The notes under the pieces: model-generated | Databases searched by the model: none | What the model was told of the DNA's origin: nothing | The model's input: the letters and a program-made list of their open reading frames with translations, nothing else | Source of the DNA: Rhabditoides inermis | Taxonomy: Eukaryota > Nematoda > Chromadorea > Rhabditida > Rhabditidae | Length of the DNA: 64,000 nt | Reading direction: 5' to 3' | NCBI GenBank assembly: GCA_963966185.1 | Contig: CAWZYM010000109.1 | Span: 350,001 to 414,000 of the forward strand | Shown: positions 32,147 through 43,620 of the stretch, piece after piece | Numbering within the stretch: position 1 is the stretch's first letter | Layout: each line of letters begins with the position of its first letter | Program-made: the position numbers and the translations under genes

Positions 32147-35100
32147 ACTCCCTTTCTCCTCTCCTCTTACCACCTGCTTCCCTTCCTCCATCTCCCTCCC
32201 CCACCCCCTCTCTCCTCCCTCTCCCCCTCACCCACCCCCTCCTCCTTGACGGTGAGCGTCTCGAACGTCTTCTTTCCGATCGACTCGAGCACGTCCATCC
32301 CACCCGACAACAGAGACATGCCGAACATGCCCAGCCCCCCGACCGCTCCCGAGGCCTGCTGCTGCGGCTGGAAAAAGATATGGGTATAGGGTATCCCCCA
32401 CTAGATGCGGATACTATCAACTATCTACTCTGCAATGAATTTCACGAAGATATTGATCAACACCAAACTGCCACCGAATACTAGCCACTACGAAACCTAT
32501 TATTTACCGAACACTCACACACTCCACTCAACTACTCTTTCCCTCAGCTCTTTCAAATACTAACCCCTTCGCCACACCCAAAACCATCCACCCACCTCCG
32601 TCTCCTGCTTGCTCTCCTCCTCCCTCTGCTCCTCCTCCTCCACTCCCCTCTCCTCCATCTCCTTCCTCCTCTGCTCCGCATTCCGCCTCGCCATCTCTTC
32701 CGGAGACGGGAAGCCGAGCGATGATTCGATCGTCGACGTGAATGTCTCGCCTGAAAACAACATCTCGCATGTCTTCTTCATGCCACCCTTCTCTTTCTCA
32801 TAGAGATCAAAAGAGCCAACTTTGTTTTTACCTTCTTTTGATCCCCAATCCCCCTTACAGAAATATAAACAAGAGGGTCATGAAGGGATAACAAGAGTCA
32901 AGAGTTAAGAGTCAAGAGTGGCTAGCTCGATACTCCCCTTCTCCCCTCCCCCACCCACCGACGGCGCTGACCAGCCCTCCCCAGCCCCACAGTCCGCCTC
33001 CCGCCCCTCCCGCTCCCGCCGCTGATGATCCACTCGACTTCTTGCTCGGCTTAGGCTTGTCTGGAAACTTTTTAATCGCATAAACCACGTGATTACTGTT
33101 GGGAATGTGTTTCACTGATAAGATACACTAGGCATAGATAAAATCCTGACAATGAAAGCACTCCTTTTGTTGCAATATCAAACCCACTTAAAAATACGTT
33201 TCACACAAACCTCATATTGCTGTCTGCACACCATGACAGTCAATCAGATTGTTGAGTAAAGATGATACGCATACGTTTCACAAACAAAACAAGTCAAAAC
33301 AGCAGTGCGAATTTCAATACGCTCGCAAGAAAGGCAGATCCATCAGAACATAATTTTGAAAACACTCACCCTCACTCATCTGCTGCGCGAACCAGTCATC
33401 CTCGGCGATCTGCTCCTCCTTCTTCTCCCCCTTCTGCTCCACCTTCACTGCCTTTTCTTTCTTCGTCGCAGGCTGAATTTAATCGTTTATCTCTCCATGT
33501 AGACAACAATTTCTAATCAACACAACAGAACACAAGCCAATGCACTCACCTTCTTCGCCTCTTCCGCTCCCCAGTCATCCCAGTCGGCACTCTCCTCCTT
33601 CTCCTCCTCCACAACCTTCTTGACCTTCTTCTCCTCCTTCTTAGCCGGAGCAGGAGCATCACTGCCCCAGTCATCGCCCCAGTCACCCTGAACGAAACAC
33701 GTACTTGAATAAACAACAACAACTCACCCTATCCTCCTCCTCCTCCTCTTCTTCTCCCTTGCCCCACTCGTCCCAACCGTCGTCCTTCGATTCCGCCATC
33801 GTCTCAGCTGCCTTCTCCTTCTTCTCCACTACCACTGCCTTCTCAACCTCTTTCTTCTTCTCCTGAAAAAAACATGAAGCACAATCCACAAAACAAAATC
33901 AAAAACAGAAAAACTAAAATACACACCTGTTTCACATCGGCAACGTCCACCGGCGCCTCCTCCTCCTTCTTCTCCTCCACTGCAGCCACACTCTTCTTCT
34001 GCTCATTCACCTGCTCCTTCTCCTTCTCCATCACCACCACCTTCTCCTCCTCCGTGGGAGTTTTCACTGGCTCCTCCGTCTTCTCCTTCTCCTGCTCCTG
34101 CTCTTCCTCCTCCTCCATCTTCACATTGCCATTTGCGGTAGCCATTGACTCCTGCAAAACGCACTGCCCTCATTGTCTCTTTGCAAAAAATAGGCTTCAA
34201 TTCATTACAAACTGTAGATAAAAAGTGTAATGTATAATGTGTATGAAATATCTTGTATGAAGTTATATTTATCAATACATTGTTTACACGAGTGCTGACC
34301 TCTCTGTTGTCTCTCTCCCCCTCCCTCCTTCCCCCTCCTCTCTCTCTCCCCCTCCCTCTCTCTCTGTTCTCTCGTTCCCCTCTCGCCTCCCTCTCCCACC
34401 TCGATACTCTCCTCGATCAGCCGCTTCTTGCCGCTCTCCAGAGACTGCTGCGACGAGTGCGCCGACGACCTGAAACACATTTATAACAACAACAACAACA
34501 ACAAACAAACAAACAAACAAACAAACAAACAAACGACACGCACCGCTCGTCGGCGTTGGCGGCGTCGGAGGAATGTATGGAGACGAGCGAGGGGGCAGAC
34601 GAGGACTGCAAACAGAAACTTTTTTATATTTCATTTCAATTCCGTAAACTATACGCTTCTCACACCGATCACAACTGTAGTGCGACAAAATAGATTTTTG
34701 ATTCTGGCAGATTAAAAAGTAATGTAACAATAACAATTATAACTAGCACAAAAAAAACATGTCTTGTTAACGAAAATCTGCACTAGCTAGAATGGTTGGA
34801 TAACTGAAAAAGAAAACAGTGATGTGAAAGAACAATATATATTCATAACCGAAAATTTCACGATATTCAAAGCGTTTGAAGCAGAATAAACCACGAAAAC
34901 TACGTTTCTCACACAAACCGCATTCAAAATTAAAAAAAATGAAGCAATCTAATGCATTGCATGTCCATATAACATTAATATATAGCCTGCGCCAGAGCAA
35001 TAGTTTTCGATCTACCTTGCTTGCCGTTCGAAACACGGTACCATAACCCTCTGCCTCTCTTGGTTTGCGCGCTATTGCCGAGAGCTGACTCACCGTCTTT

Positions 35101-35709
35101 CTCTGATCTACCCCACCGCGCCCAACTTATTGCGAGCATATAGAACTATACATCAAAAATATAAAATCTCCAACCCCACCTCACTGTCGCGCTTGTGCAC
35201 ACGTCCCGCACTCTCGTCCTCCTCCACTTCTCCCGGCTGCTCCTTGTCTTCCTCCTTCTTCTTCTCCTGCTCCGTCCCCTCCTCCTTCTCCTCCATAACT
35301 CGTTCCTCCTCCGACTCATCGCTCATAGCGTCCACCACAACAATAGACTCGACTGAAAGAAATCACGAAATCATGCAAGAAATACGCATCGAAACAGCTA
35401 AAATTACATCGCAAAAATAAGTATCACACATTATTTATCACAAACTAGCTGTTAAATCGGCAATTCCATTACAAAATCTCGTTCTTCTCCACACAACTCC
35501 AATACGAAAAAAAACTGACACTTCCCAAACTACGTCGCACACTTACAACGATTATTTGCACGAAGAATTGTGATATGCACACCTGCACTCTTCTCCACAG
35601 ACTTCTCCTGCTCCTTGGGCTGCTCCACCTGCTCCTCCTTCTCCGCGGTCACCTCCTCGTCCTCTCCCTCCGACGCACTCACAAACTCGTCATCCGACTC
35701 CCAACTCAT
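27118..35709 (-). CDS. FAM114A: FAM114A / NOXP20 family protein
   Basis: 18 exons: 35709-35583, 35352-35180, 34605-34544, 34469-34400, 34151-33927, 33862-33728, 33687-33550, 33472-33370, 33060-32959, 32750-32596, 32367-32236, 31935-31840, 30674-30523, 29847-29718, 28207-28106, 27804-27737, 27598-27511, 27213-27118. They give 717 aa and all phases join. Residues ~1-330 are acidic and Lys/Glu-rich, with GWDEWG, DWGDDWG and DWDDWG motifs. GLWGWGGLVSAVG then starts the conserved part. The family core follows: MSLLSGGMDVLESIGKKTFE, then a SLSDVLKEMKRREEE helix, then GMAHLEALELLAA, matching the HLEALE block of vertebrate FAM114A1/A2. The C-terminus is helical and ends LLAPMME. Family members are peripheral Golgi/ER proteins bound to small GTPases; the exact role is not settled. 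The ATG sits directly on a TTTGTCAG acceptor. Confidence 0.85.
27230..27500. repeat. Long (CT)n / CCCT tract in FAM114A intron 17
   Basis: About 270 bases of almost pure pyrimidine on the plus strand fill the intron between 27511 and 27213. In gene sense this is a purine tract following the GTGGGA donor. Confidence 0.9.
28920..29760 (-). repeat. Array of decayed copies of FAM114A exon 14 donor edge
   Basis: The exon 14 end encodes YEPAALVAGWK followed by donor GTGCGT. Six to seven degenerate copies of this exon edge plus donor recur in the intron near 28935, 29027, 29152, 29325, 29450, 29600 and 29718. Minus-strand readings such as SNEPAVLVAAGWK and SNEPTFLVAGWK show the protein-coding origin. 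Between them lie repeated ATGGCAGAACAGCAATATGAA and CTCGTTTCA-type segments, so unit length is roughly 120-280 bases. Confidence 0.8.
30000..30032 (-). repeat. Echo of FAM114A exon 14 acceptor edge
   Basis: GGAGCGCCACTTCCTGCAAGG copies the acceptor and first bases of exon 14 (GAGCGCCACTTCCTGCAAC at ~29836-29854), about 170 bases upstream in the intron. Confidence 0.6.
31181..31765. repeat. ~117-bp minisatellite, 5 units (FAM114A intron 12)
   Basis: Five head-to-tail units each begin TGCACATCTAGATATCTC and end in CCTCTCCCCTCCCTC. They start near 31181, 31297, 31414, 31529 and 31648. The units are almost identical; they differ mainly in the length of a C-run and one A/T change in the last unit. 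The near-identity suggests recent expansion or homogenisation. Confidence 0.92.
34484..34536. repeat. (AACA)n microsatellite at FAM114A exon 3 donor
   Basis: Tri- then tetranucleotide A/C repeat next to the exon 34605-34544 donor. Confidence 0.9.
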
Positions 35710-36460
35710 CTGACAAATAAACAGTGATGTCCCTGTTATCCCCACAGAAAAAACCACATGCAACTTTCAGGTATAAAACTCGATGCTTCAAACGAGTAGT
35801 TTCATGCTTTCATCAATCAAAAATCAAAATCAGAAGAAAAAACATTTTATCTCAAATATGGAAAGATGAGGCAACTCACAAACGCACAACACATGAGACA
35901 CATGACTCGATGCAGTAAAAATGTCAAATAAATAAAAAGGTACTCAATCAATCGATAATTGATCAATCAATCGATATCATATACTTATTACTCATAGTTC
36001 GACTAGCTCTAGTAGATGCTCCTCGACCCCGGCGCAACCTCTGAAAAGTGACATACGGTGTGAAAAAAACAAATTCGAAAAAAAAAATACGTTTCACGTG
36101 TTTACCAAACCACGCGTTAGATGTAGCCTCGAATCATCTGTGCTCATCAGTAGGTACACGAGAAAAAAAAACACTCCTACTTCTGCTCACATCTCGCACA
36201 GTCTCTTCACGTTCACTAACTACAAATTCCAAATAGTAGCCTCGCCCTACCAAAACACCACAGCACCTACCTCCCTGATCCCAACTCAAATATGTCCAGT
36301 TCCCTAAAATTACTCACTACATCGCCTCCCCACTTCTACTGCAGCTTATTCAGTGGCATGAGGGAGTGGAATGCAATGACGGCCGCACGCTCATCGCGCG
36401 TAAAAAATACGTTGCGCCTACCGTATCCCCTATCCGAATATACGCAGTCCCCCCGCACCT
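35710..36460. other. Intergenic between MPDU1 and FAM114A
   Basis: A 751-base same-strand gap with no gene. On the minus strand TTTATTTGTCAG abuts the FAM114A ATG, consistent with trans-splicing. A short echo of the MPDU1 last-exon end (CTACTGCAGCTT) occurs at ~36338. Confidence 0.5.
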
Positions 36461-38458
36461 CTACTGCAGCTTCTTCTTCTTGTCGGCGTTCCAGTAGATG
36501 AAGAACTGTGCGAGGATGATTCCATTAAGGGCCGCGGCCGATCCAAACGACACAATCAGCAGCATGTCGCCCGTGTCCTGCAGCGAGGTGAACACGCGCG
36601 CGACAGTCCCTAAAGGGATTCATAACGTAAATGCAACAACATTATAAACATATTGAACAACATAATATATGCGTGTTTCAACAACAAACAACATCAAACA
36701 CGTTAATGGAACATCAATCAATAAATCAATAGTGCTGACCGGCAAACTGCATGAAGCACGAGATGATGGAGAGCTGGCCGGTGCTGCCCTCGCGGTAGTT
36801 CGACACAATCTGGATCGTCTGAAAAACACACGCACTTGATTTCTGAGTTTTCTGTAAGGTTTTTTAAGGTTATCGGCCGTACTCAATGCAATCATCGTCG
36901 CACAGTTCATCTCTTTAATGTATTTGAGGTTTCAGGTGTGTACGTCACAAATACGTTAGACCAATCCAGCTTAATAAGAGAGAGAGAGTACTGCATGTTC
37001 AATTTATCGCCATTCAGGTACACATTCAAAGAGAATCTCGATAGATCGAGATTCGTATGCTATCGACGTTGAAAATAGATACAAGCCTCAAGCGCAATGC
37101 AATCTTGATAGATCAAATCCCTGATAAGCCCAGTATGATAGCAGCTATCCGTACCTTGCTGACGACAGTGATGGGTATGCCGGCTGCTTGGAGGGTGGTG
37201 AGGGCGGAAAGCGGGATGTAGCCGCCCGTCACAGCCATCGTGAACGCCCAGCTGCAGAGCGCATATATCAGTACATACTACATATCATTACAACCAGCGC
37301 GGCAGCGCTGGTTGGTTTGTCTTAACCCTACTCGCGCGCTAGAATCGGCAAAAGGGCGATTGAACGAAAGGTCCCTTAGAATCTTTGCGAGAACAATGTG
37401 ATGCTGATAGATGTTATCAGGATGTTAGAAAATGGTTAAGTATCGATTTTGGTAACGCTAGCTGTTGTATGAAGCGAGATACGCGCGCGCGCCCCCTGAG
37501 GGGCAGGCAATCCCCCGTGTACGGATCGTTTTCTAGGGGGGGGGGGGGGGGGTGGCGCGCACCGGCTGCCCCCAGCAGACAGGAGGTGCACAATCCTGTG
37601 GATTGCACTGATATCGTTTAGATCGCGTGCTCTTCCGTGCGCACAGTAGTGTTGTGGTTAGCGATTGCGCCCGTTGAGACACATGGCTCGAGTTCGGTTC
37701 CGGCTGGTGGCAAACTTTTTGTAATATATGATTTTACATAGAAATGACATTGGAATTGTAAATTTTCCCATCAGCATTACCTAAACTCTTTTTTTTGCAA
37801 ATTTTATACAATTTTGGACTCAACAAGGTGGGTGAACTGTTGAATTTCTTAAAAAAAAATGTTTTGTGGTTCATGTTAATGTAGATAGATTTATATGAAA
37901 TCCAATAAAAGTACATTCATTATCTTTTAAAAGGACTTCCGTAAGAGAAGAGTTTGTGTTACTCAACGTAATGCAACAAAAGCTCATGCATTTTATCAAT
38001 CGAAATAGTACACAAACCTGCTCCAATAGTTCAACAAGTTATATATAATCGATCGGATACCGAAATCAATTTGCCGACGTACAACATTTGCTCACATTAG
38101 TTTTTATTGCAGAAAGAGCAGGTTTGTTTACTATTTCGATTGATAAAATGCATGAGCTTTTGTTGCATTACGTTGAATAACACAAACTCTTCTCTTACGG
38201 AAGTCCTTTTAAAAGATAATTAGGGGCGGCGCGCAGCGGCGCCCGTTTGTTTTGAGCTGTGACGCGCGCAACACGCCACTCCCAAGGCACACACGATTTC
38301 TCTATTCTAATACAATATACTTAATTAGTGTGCGTTATTTGTTAGAATATCACTTTGTAAGACCTATGAGTATGATTCGTGAAACCAATATCGGTTGCGG
38401 CATCCAAAAACCGCCCTCTCTTGCTCTCTCCCGCTTTGCCACTAAACGTGTTTACGAC

Positions 38459-38489
<31 letters not shown>

Positions 38490-41296
38490 GTGTGCATCAC
38501 GTAAGCTCCGCCCACTGCACTTTGCGCTCATTGGTCGCTCGGCTCTCTTGCGTGCGCACTCTGATTGGCTGAGCGCATGCCCCGCCCTTCGTTCACCCAC
38601 TCTCGTGTCGGCTCGCCGTCCAGGCCACCGCCCCAGTTTTGGCGCGAAAACTGTGGGGGGAGGGGAGTGTGCGGAGCGGAGTGAGTGGGTAAGAGAGAGA
38701 GACGCGAAATAGCGCGTGTCAATGAGAGACTGGCATTGGCAGGCGCACGAGCGATTCGACAAAGCAGTGCGTTTCCATATTCAGGATACGTTTTCTAAAG
38801 TTTCGAATATGTATACATAACATGTTCGGCACATCAACCTGAAAAACAATTTCTTCGAAATTTGAGAAAAGGACATCCATTCTCTTTCGAAAAGTACACG
38901 AGTAAAGAGGAGTGGTTTGTTTTGATCTAATTCAACAAAAGCACATGCATAAAATCTCTTCGCAGCTGACTAAAATTTCAAAACAAACCTGCTCTTTCTG
39001 ATCGATGAAAAATATAGTATGCACTATAATCGTGTCATACATTTTGTTGCAAGTTACTTGTTGGGATTAACAGTATCCTGAATACCTGAACTCAACATGC
39101 TAACAAGAAAACAATTAGAGTTTTAAAACATCGTTCGAAAGAGCAGGTTTGTTTTGAAATTTTAGTCAGCTGCGAAGAGATTTTATGCATGTGCTTTTGT
39201 TGAATTAGATCAAAACAAACCACTCCTCTTTACTCGTGTACTTTTCGAAAGAGAATATGAAACTGTACTACGTATTTTTTAGATAAAAAATATTTGAAAA
39301 CTACAAGTAAAACATACGTTTCACACCAATGACTAAATGCAATATTGGAACACTCAGTAATCAACACGATGTTGACGCTTAACGACTCAAAACGCCTGAC
39401 TACAATACAACAACGCCCAGCTGCAATGGGAGATGTGAAGTGAGATATCAAACATATAACCGTACACGTACAATATACGCTTCACACCATTTACTACTTG
39501 CACTAATGGAAATAACAATAATTCATTAAAGTCTTCTGTCGCTAAACGGATAAACTAAAAAAAACTGATGAAAGGAAGAATGGCCAACCTGGCGGCGAGG
39601 AAGGCAAAGGCGTAGGCGGAGGCGTCCGAGTAGTAGAGGATCTGCATGCAGATCAACACCAGCTGGATCGACACGAACAGAGAGTCGCCCCACTGACTGA
39701 AAACAATCAGTCAATTGAATATCATAAAATAACGCTTCTTTTTATTTCTTTTTCATTTCCATACGAGGGACAAAATGAGACTGAAAGACAGCCAATCTCA
39801 AGTATTTGTTATGCTATGCAATTCCATCCTCTCACCCAAATACGTAATTCATAATGAAGACAAAGTCAGACAGTCACCCCCTTCCTCTTCTCTCTCTCCT
39901 CTCTCTCTCTCCCTCCCTCCCCCTCTCGCTCTCTCTCTCCCCTCCCTCCCCCCCCCCCCCCACCTGAACACGAATCCCTTGCTGTAGCTGTATGCGGCGG
40001 TGCCGGCGGCGCCCACCAGAGCCAGCAGCTGCGCCACCAGAGAGATGCCCTGCAATTACTATCATTACTGGACGATTACTGGATTACTGTATTCTGTATT
40101 ATGTATTACGATTACTGGATTCGTTCAGCAATTCACATTCACCGTATAGCTGCGTCGTACTGTACGCGTACTGCCCTACTGACCTAACAATCACGATATT
40201 CAATGTATTCGGAATTTGTTAAGGCAAGTCAACGATAAGTTTCATCCAATACACACTTACGCAAAGCACATTATGGTAACAATATGCTGTACCAACTTAG
40301 ACTAACCCGATAATACTTAGTTTCATAAGAAACTGGAAACTCGCATACAAAATGTCCACGCTAGGTTTCAATTTCTCATCGTAAGAACTGGAACTCGAAC
40401 TTTGCAATCAATGAATGGCGTTAATACACAATTTGCAAAATTGAAACGAAACACATGCCAACTACGTTTCACCATCAACATATAGTGCTCACGAAAAAGT
40501 TTCAACAATACTAGACGCATCTACAGCTCACAGCAACAGCATTCCACATCACAAGGAGCCTAGGGTCAGCTCAATATTTGCCACACTGTACATTTCCCGT
40601 TGTGTTACTACGTCTCTACAATCAATCGATCAATCAATCAAGCATTTATCCAGAATCGCTATATCCTGATCTATTCATAATCTTGGCAGAAAAAAAAATA
40701 ATATTATAAAGCCCTCGACCGACCTGGGCGCTCTTGGCGTTGAATATTTTGACAATCTGTGGGATGAAGAGGAGGAGCGAGCCGGCTGTGATGCCCAGTC
40801 CCAGCACACGCGAGAACACCTGCTTCGCGCACACCGCTGGAAATAAGTTTCACGTTTCACCTTTTGTATATTATAGAACGGTCTACCATCTTATATACTT
40901 CGCGCACACCGCTGGAAATCAGTTTCACGTTTTATATTACATTATTATTGAATTGTGTTTAAATGTGAAGCATTCCAATCGAACTGATTCATATGAACAA
41001 TGCACCGAAGAAGAGGACTCACGGTGGAAGACGTTCATGTTGACGACGAGTTCCTCGAAGCAGTTGCCGGGGAAGACCGACAGCAGCAGCTGAACCAGAC
41101 AGATGGGACAAATCGGAGCTGTACACAATACATGCCCCCCATTTGCATATTGCACATCGTATCGTAAGCGCCCCTGATTAGCGCATGAAAGATCGTAATA
41201 AAAATAATAATAAACGTATTGTATTGTACAAGGCTGGCGCACCTGGTTGAAGATCTGCGCGACATCGCTAGACGGAGCGGCCGCTGCCTTCGCCAT
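36461..41296 (-). CDS. MPDU1: Mannose-P-dolichol utilization defect 1 protein (PQ-loop family)
   Basis: Eight exons: 41296-41243, 41089-41023, 40836-40724, 40049-39964, 39696-39589, 37251-37155, 36818-36740, 36609-36461. They give 250 aa, against ~247 aa for the family. Landmarks: a CFEELVVNMNVFH amphipathic segment and then CAKQVFSRVLGLGITAGSLL. The first PQ-loop follows, FIPQIVKIFNAKSAQG. Then come several hydrophobic helices, NYREGSTGQLSIISCFMQ, RVFTSLQDTGD, and the C-terminal FFIYWNADKKKKLQ, whose lysine-rich tail suits an ER membrane protein. It is needed for use of dolichol-phosphate-mannose and -glucose in ER glycosylation. Start choice: the first ATG, 10 nt behind a GTTGCAG acceptor. 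The intron between exons 5 and 6 (2.3 kb) holds MITEs A3 and A4 and hairpins B3 and B4. Confidence 0.93.
37290..37350 (+). repeat. Dispersed hairpin element B3
   Basis: ATCATTACA is followed by hairpin AACCAGCG/CGCTGGTT and, ~25 nt on, CGCGCGCTAGAAT. The arm sequence differs from B1 and B2 but still pairs. Confidence 0.7.
37630..37715 (+). repeat. tRNA-like sequence (degenerate)
   Basis: GTTGTGGTTAGCGATTGC (A-box-like), then ~30 nt later GAGTTCGGTTCCGG (B-box-like). Acceptor arms are not convincing. It lies in MPDU1 intron 5, after a 14-base G-run. Confidence 0.4.
37919..38220. mobile_element. Palindromic MITE family A, copy A3
   Basis: Arms begin ATTATCTTTTAAAAGGACTT and contain CAACAAAAGCTCATGCATTT and ACAAACCTGCTC; the right arm is the near-perfect complement. 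The ~80-base spacer carries GAAATCAATTTGCC. No ORF. Confidence 0.85.
38221..38280 (+). repeat. Dispersed hairpin element B4 abutting MITE A3
   Basis: TTAGGGGCGGCGCGCAGCGG and GCGCCCG form an imperfect hairpin, followed by TTTGTTTTGAGC and ACGCGCGCAACA. It begins at the base after MITE A3 ends. Confidence 0.55.
38879..39256. mobile_element. Palindromic MITE family A, copy A4
   Basis: Arms begin ATTCTCTTTCGAAAAGTACA and contain CAACAAAAGCACATGCATAA, CTTCGCAGCTGAC and AACAAACCTGCTCTTTC; the right arm is almost exactly complementary. No ORF. Confidence 0.85.
39405..39430 (-). repeat. Echo of MPDU1 exon 6 acceptor edge
   Basis: AACGCCCAGCTGCAA matches the exon 6 start and acceptor (AACGCCCAGCTGCAG at 37243-37257), displaced upstream within the same intron. 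Only 14-15 bases, so chance is possible. Confidence 0.4.
40822..40932 (-). repeat. Tandem echo of MPDU1 exon 3 acceptor edge
   Basis: CTTCGCGCACACCGCTGGAA followed by a few bases and AGTTTCACGTTT occurs at 40822-40856, covering the real acceptor. It occurs again ~75 bases upstream in the intron (~40898-40932) with one change. Confidence 0.8.
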
Positions 41297-42257
41297 GGTT
41301 GGTTACCTGCAACACGTTTCAGTGAAACAATACTTCACACTGAACTAATCACATATAATATTGGTCTAATCAAGGATTACACGAAACGGCTAGACAAAGA
41401 ATCAAAGTAGACTGGGACTGATAGCGAGTGCAAAGAAAGAGAGAGCACATTCTTAAGTAGTCATTACACGGTAATTGCTTTCAATCCAAAAAGATAGCAT
41501 CACAGAAAGGAAGAAGACATATATAAACAAAGGGCGAGAAATGTAAACACAAGAATTCGAGAGATGGCGCGTGAGTTGGAGCCACTTCAGCCATGTCGGG
41601 TCATGTTCCCGCGCCCACGCCCAAATTCAATCACGTGATGTCGACAATAGAGGGGGAGAGAGTAGTGAGAGTGCAGGTAGCGAGCATATTGACACGATAC
41701 TTGTTAAGGGTATAGAAAACAAAACAGTAACACACAAATCAATAGAAAACGGACAAAAATTACAAAATTTCGGCGGTTCCAAACACCGTGAGAAATCGAC
41801 CACATAACGTAGTGTATGACCATTTTTGAATCAAACGAAACCTTCAGAAATTTTGAAATTTTCGTGCAAATTAGTTTTATTCCATTGTGTTGTATCATTG
41901 CCGCGGCTTTATCCCATTGTCTTTATTCCATCGACTCTTATCTAATCTCGCGTGGTCTACGTATACTGCAGTATCATAGTGCATACCGGACCTCCCCCCA
42001 TGCAATGTAGTAAACAACGCTGTGCCCGCAGCAAATCTCTGCTGCTGTCTTTTTCTCCCTCTCCTCCTCGATGTTCTTCTTTCGCACTGCAGGTGAAACA
42101 ATATGCGAGAGGGAGCCTCATTAATTTGCTTGATCCTCGCCCGGGGGTGCGCCCGGTCGAGGCCACCGTGTAATGAACAACTGACCTACCCTGCGAATCT
42201 GCCACATATCACGATCACCCCATTCTGCACTTCCACCCAAACCCCCAATCTCGAAAG
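41297..42257. promoter_or_regulatory. Divergent intergenic region between MPDU1 and the LBP gene
   Basis: About 960 bases between start codons of divergently transcribed genes, so it should hold promoters for both. No TATA box or clear motif can be assigned. A GCAGG acceptor-like site precedes the MPDU1 ATG on the minus strand, and CGAAAG abuts the LBP ATG. Confidence 0.5.
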
Positions 42258-43577
42258 ATGCGCTCCTCCGTGCTAGTGGCTTGCGCACTGATCGCAGGTA
42301 ACTATTATCTTGTCGCCTCCCCTCTCCTACTCCTATCATAACATTGATAACATTGATAGCAGTTGTGTTCTGTATTGCGTTTGTGTAGGTACAATACGTT
42401 TCAGCGATGGCGGCAGCTGCGGAGGCGGGCCAGATCCCGGCCAAGTTCTTCGGCAACTTCAAGCTCGAGAAGAGCGAGAACTTCGACGAGTACCTCTCCA
42501 GCAAGGGTGGGTCTTCGGATCTTCCGTATTGATCCGTACTGATTGATAGTATTGATCCGTATTGGTTGATTGTCTGATTCCAGGCGTCGGATGGATCCTG
42601 CGCAAGATGATTGCCTTCGCCAGCGTCACCAAGGTATGCTACTTGTTCTGTGCAGTGCATTATTATTTTCGTTATTTGTTTTCTCTCCTCTTTCTATTTT
42701 TATCCAATCAACTTCCTATTAGTTGGTGTGGATTGGTGCAGCAATTTTCTAGCGCCAAACGTGATGTTGTAAAAATTTAGAACTGAATTAAACATTTCCC
42801 CTAGGTGTTTGGACCGGGCGAGCGCGACAACACGTACAACATGGAGAACCTCACTTCCAAGAAGGACACCAAGTCAGTCGGGTTACGAGTACTGCCTACA
42901 AACTTGTTACAGTCTTATTGTACATCTGTACTGCTTTCCTGCATGTTTGGTGTACTGTAGCTGTTTGGCGTACTGTATCTAACATTCTTAGGTACCACGG
43001 CTGGGTGCTGGGCACCTCCTTCGAGGCGGACGGACTGGACGGCACCAAGCACAGGGTGGGTACTGTATGGGGTTACTGTAAGGGATTACTGTATGGGAAT
43101 GTGACATTACTGTAGAGAGGTTTCTCATGTACTGTATGTGGATATGTGGCATTACTGAATACTGTGTTGCCGTGAACGGACGAGATTGGTATGGTGATTA
43201 GGTGATATAATCATCTACGTTTCATGTCTTGGTGACTTACAAAGCAAAGTATGTTACGATAATCAATTTCCTTTCCTTGATCACGATAATATCTTGTAAC
43301 ATTCTGTGTATGTACGTGCGGTACGTGAGTGAGTACGATGATTACGTACTCACTCATCGTCTCATTGTAGCTCACTGTAGAGGGAGGAGTGAGTGTTATG
43401 TAAATATCTATAAATATCTATCTTACATTTATATATCGAATCCAGATCACTTTCGACTACAGCGAGGCCGATGACACGCTCACCGAGCACCACATTCGAC
43501 TCGACAACGAGGGAGACAAGGTGGGGAGGAGAGAGAGAGGGGGGAGGAGAGAGAGGGGGAAAGAGAGAGAGAGAGGG

Positions 43578-43620
<43 letters not shown>

